Origin: Rhynchopus sp. YZ270_cl-10
Taxonomy: Eukaryota > Euglenozoa > Diplonemea > Diplonemida > Diplonemidae
DNA: 64,000 bases
NCBI GenBank assembly: GCA_964035575.1
Contig: OZ037849.1
Span: 558,001-622,000 of the forward strand
Direction of reading: 5' to 3'
Positions 62,750 through 64,000 of this stretch are shown here, piece by piece. Positions within the stretch are counted from its first letter, which is position 1. Every line of letters starts with the position of its first letter. The notes under the pieces are model-generated. The model was not told where the DNA came from and made no database searches. It saw only the letters and a program-made list of their open reading frames with translations. A program made the position numbers and the translations under genes.

Positions 62750-63175
62750 CAACTATTTGCTAAGGAAAAAACGGGGTGTGCTATGGAAAACACCGCGCGA
62801 TTTTCGAAACCACCGTAGCATCCTAGCGATTTGCTGGAGGTGCTGATATGCCTGGTGTGATCGACGTGTTGTCGTCTGTGCATTCTGTGCTTCTTCCGCA
62901 CTGCTCCAACGACGACGACGATGCGTGGGACCCTGTGGACAAAAACGAGCTAGAACACGCCGAGCCTGCCGAGCCTACGTCCAACAACGCTATCGAGCAG
63001 ATGGTGCTGGATGAAGAGGACAGCCCCCCCTTCTTGAACGTTTCATATGCAGGCGTCCCAGTGTGTCTGGCAGCGTACGAAGAGCGTTAGCATACCTACA
63101 GAAGAGCAGAGGGCTGGATGTGTTGCAGATTATTTATATGGAGAAGTGAGCTGCGTTTTTTCTCCGATAGCAACA
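62750..63175 (+). mobile_element. U-family element copy 3, with 80-codon open frame
   Basis: Imperfect inverted ends (CTATTTGCTAAGG and CCGATAGCAA). The open frame 62848-63090 gives 80 residues starting MPGVIDVLSS, with LPHCSNDDDDAW, an acidic middle (EHAEPAEPTSNN) and an end LAAYEER before a stop. This is the least damaged of the three copies. It may be the C-terminal end of a larger element protein; no family is recognised. Confidence 0.55.
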
Positions 63176-64000
63176 GGCTTCGCGCTAACTTTTGGAAAAA
63201 AATCTGAAAAATCGTGTTTCGGGACCAAAAAAACGCACCTCAAATAGTTGTGCGTCAGGGGGTGAAAAAACAGTGTTTTGTGGCATTTCCGAGCCAATCC
63301 CGGGCTGTGGTGGGGCATATTCGGAAAAATGGACAAAATTTTAGTGACTTAAATTTTCACAAAATATGAACCCATACTCTTAACGAGGGGCATTTTCAGG
63401 TCTGAAAACCCAAATTCAGATGAAATTGTGGTGTTTTGACTGGGAACAGGTAGCGCCGCAGGCGCACGGTACCCAACTTTTGTCTTTTTATTTTTCCCTT
63501 TTCTCTGCTTTCTTTTGATTGCACGAGCCGATTGCTCTCCACGGTGGGGTCACATGTGTGCGCAAACACTCTAAAGTACTCTTACTCTGAACGATGAGAT
63601 TCCTCTGGTTTTAGTAAGGAAACCCCTGTTTGCAAAAAGTGCGTAAATTTCCTGTGGCTTTTTCCCGCCAAGAGGTCGTTTTGTTGCATTTCCGAACCAA
63701 TCCCGGATTGGGATGTACGGAAAAATGGACAAAAATGCAGCGACTTAAAATTTGACAAAACATGAGCCCATATTCGTAAACAAGGGTTATTTTCAGGTCT
63801 GAAAACCCAACGTACTGAAGAAGCTATCGGTAACGTAGTGATGGCTGTGGGTTTCAGTGACCACAGAGAAGAGTGAGAAAACCTAGGACGGTTATATATG
63901 GCCTCGGAGGGGGTGTGCCCCACGGCGTCCTAATCAATCTTTATCCGTGAGGGAGGGGAGATCATCCTCAGGGGGGATGTGGAGTCGTACTCAAAATAAA
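63176..64000. other. Terminal intergenic with a direct repeat
   Basis: Two direct copies of about 135 bp (63279-63420 and 63685-63815) share CATTTCCGA(G/A)CCAATCCCGG, GGAAAAATGGACAAAA and CATTTTCAGGTCTGAAAACCC-like ends. A GC-rich module GCGCCGCAGGCGCACGGTAC lies near 63453. No gene is supported to the window end. Confidence 0.5.

Noticed and set aside
1-64000. Retroelements or virus-like elements
   Set aside because: No reverse transcriptase, integrase, capsid or polymerase-like frame and no LTR pair was found; the mobile DNA here is TIR/foldback type plus short SINE-like units.

Overview
The window looks like nuclear DNA of a flagellate-type protist. Reasons: GC-richer protein genes with no recognisable internal introns sit in long AT-rich gaps full of homopolymer A/T/C runs. 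Every confidently called protein gene lies on the + strand. Most start codons follow a polypyrimidine tract and an AG a short way upstream, as at trans-splice acceptors. The content is eukaryotic (kinesin, choline-transporter-like protein, RCC1 repeats, RING finger, eukaryotic-type tRNA-Sec). A euglenozoan (kinetoplastid or diplonemid relative) is the most economical guess, but nothing here proves it.

Layout, 1-38 kb: single-copy genes spaced 1-11 kb apart. They are a C-type-lectin-like membrane protein (937-2349), a kinesin-7-like motor (10760-13399), a small two-helix membrane protein (15429-16340), an SLC44 choline-transporter-like protein (18571-20739), a UBA-like/CCCH/RING protein (25315-26088) and a secreted RCC1-like protein (37172-38353). 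Between them lie decayed DNA transposons (hAT tail, MuDR/MULE piece, long-TIR elements with TA duplications), MITE pairs and many short intergenic modules that mostly face the same way as the genes.

Layout, 38.8-63.2 kb: a multigene region built from shuffled duplicated blocks. It has two mosaic copies of an unknown 271-aa protein, three copies of a six-helix membrane protein with a degenerate class III cyclase domain (one frameshifted), a ubiquitin-like/WD40 protein with a duplicated upstream region, and two near-identical selenocysteine tRNA genes.

The most unusual part is 48.95-56.35 kb. Two 1.19-kb near-perfect palindromes, a 5-kb element carrying 5-bp and 9-bp satellites, and a 3.45-kb TIR element nested inside it are chained together at TA dinucleotides beside poly-C runs. 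The mirror TIR preserves the empty target site of the nested insertion, which fixes its ends and its TA duplication by direct reading. Several unrelated TIR elements here carry short-period satellites, two of them related octamers.

I recognise no pathway joining the protein genes. The system-like features are the TA-inserting foldback/TIR elements with satellites, the gene-conversion-like mosaics, and the oriented intergenic modules.
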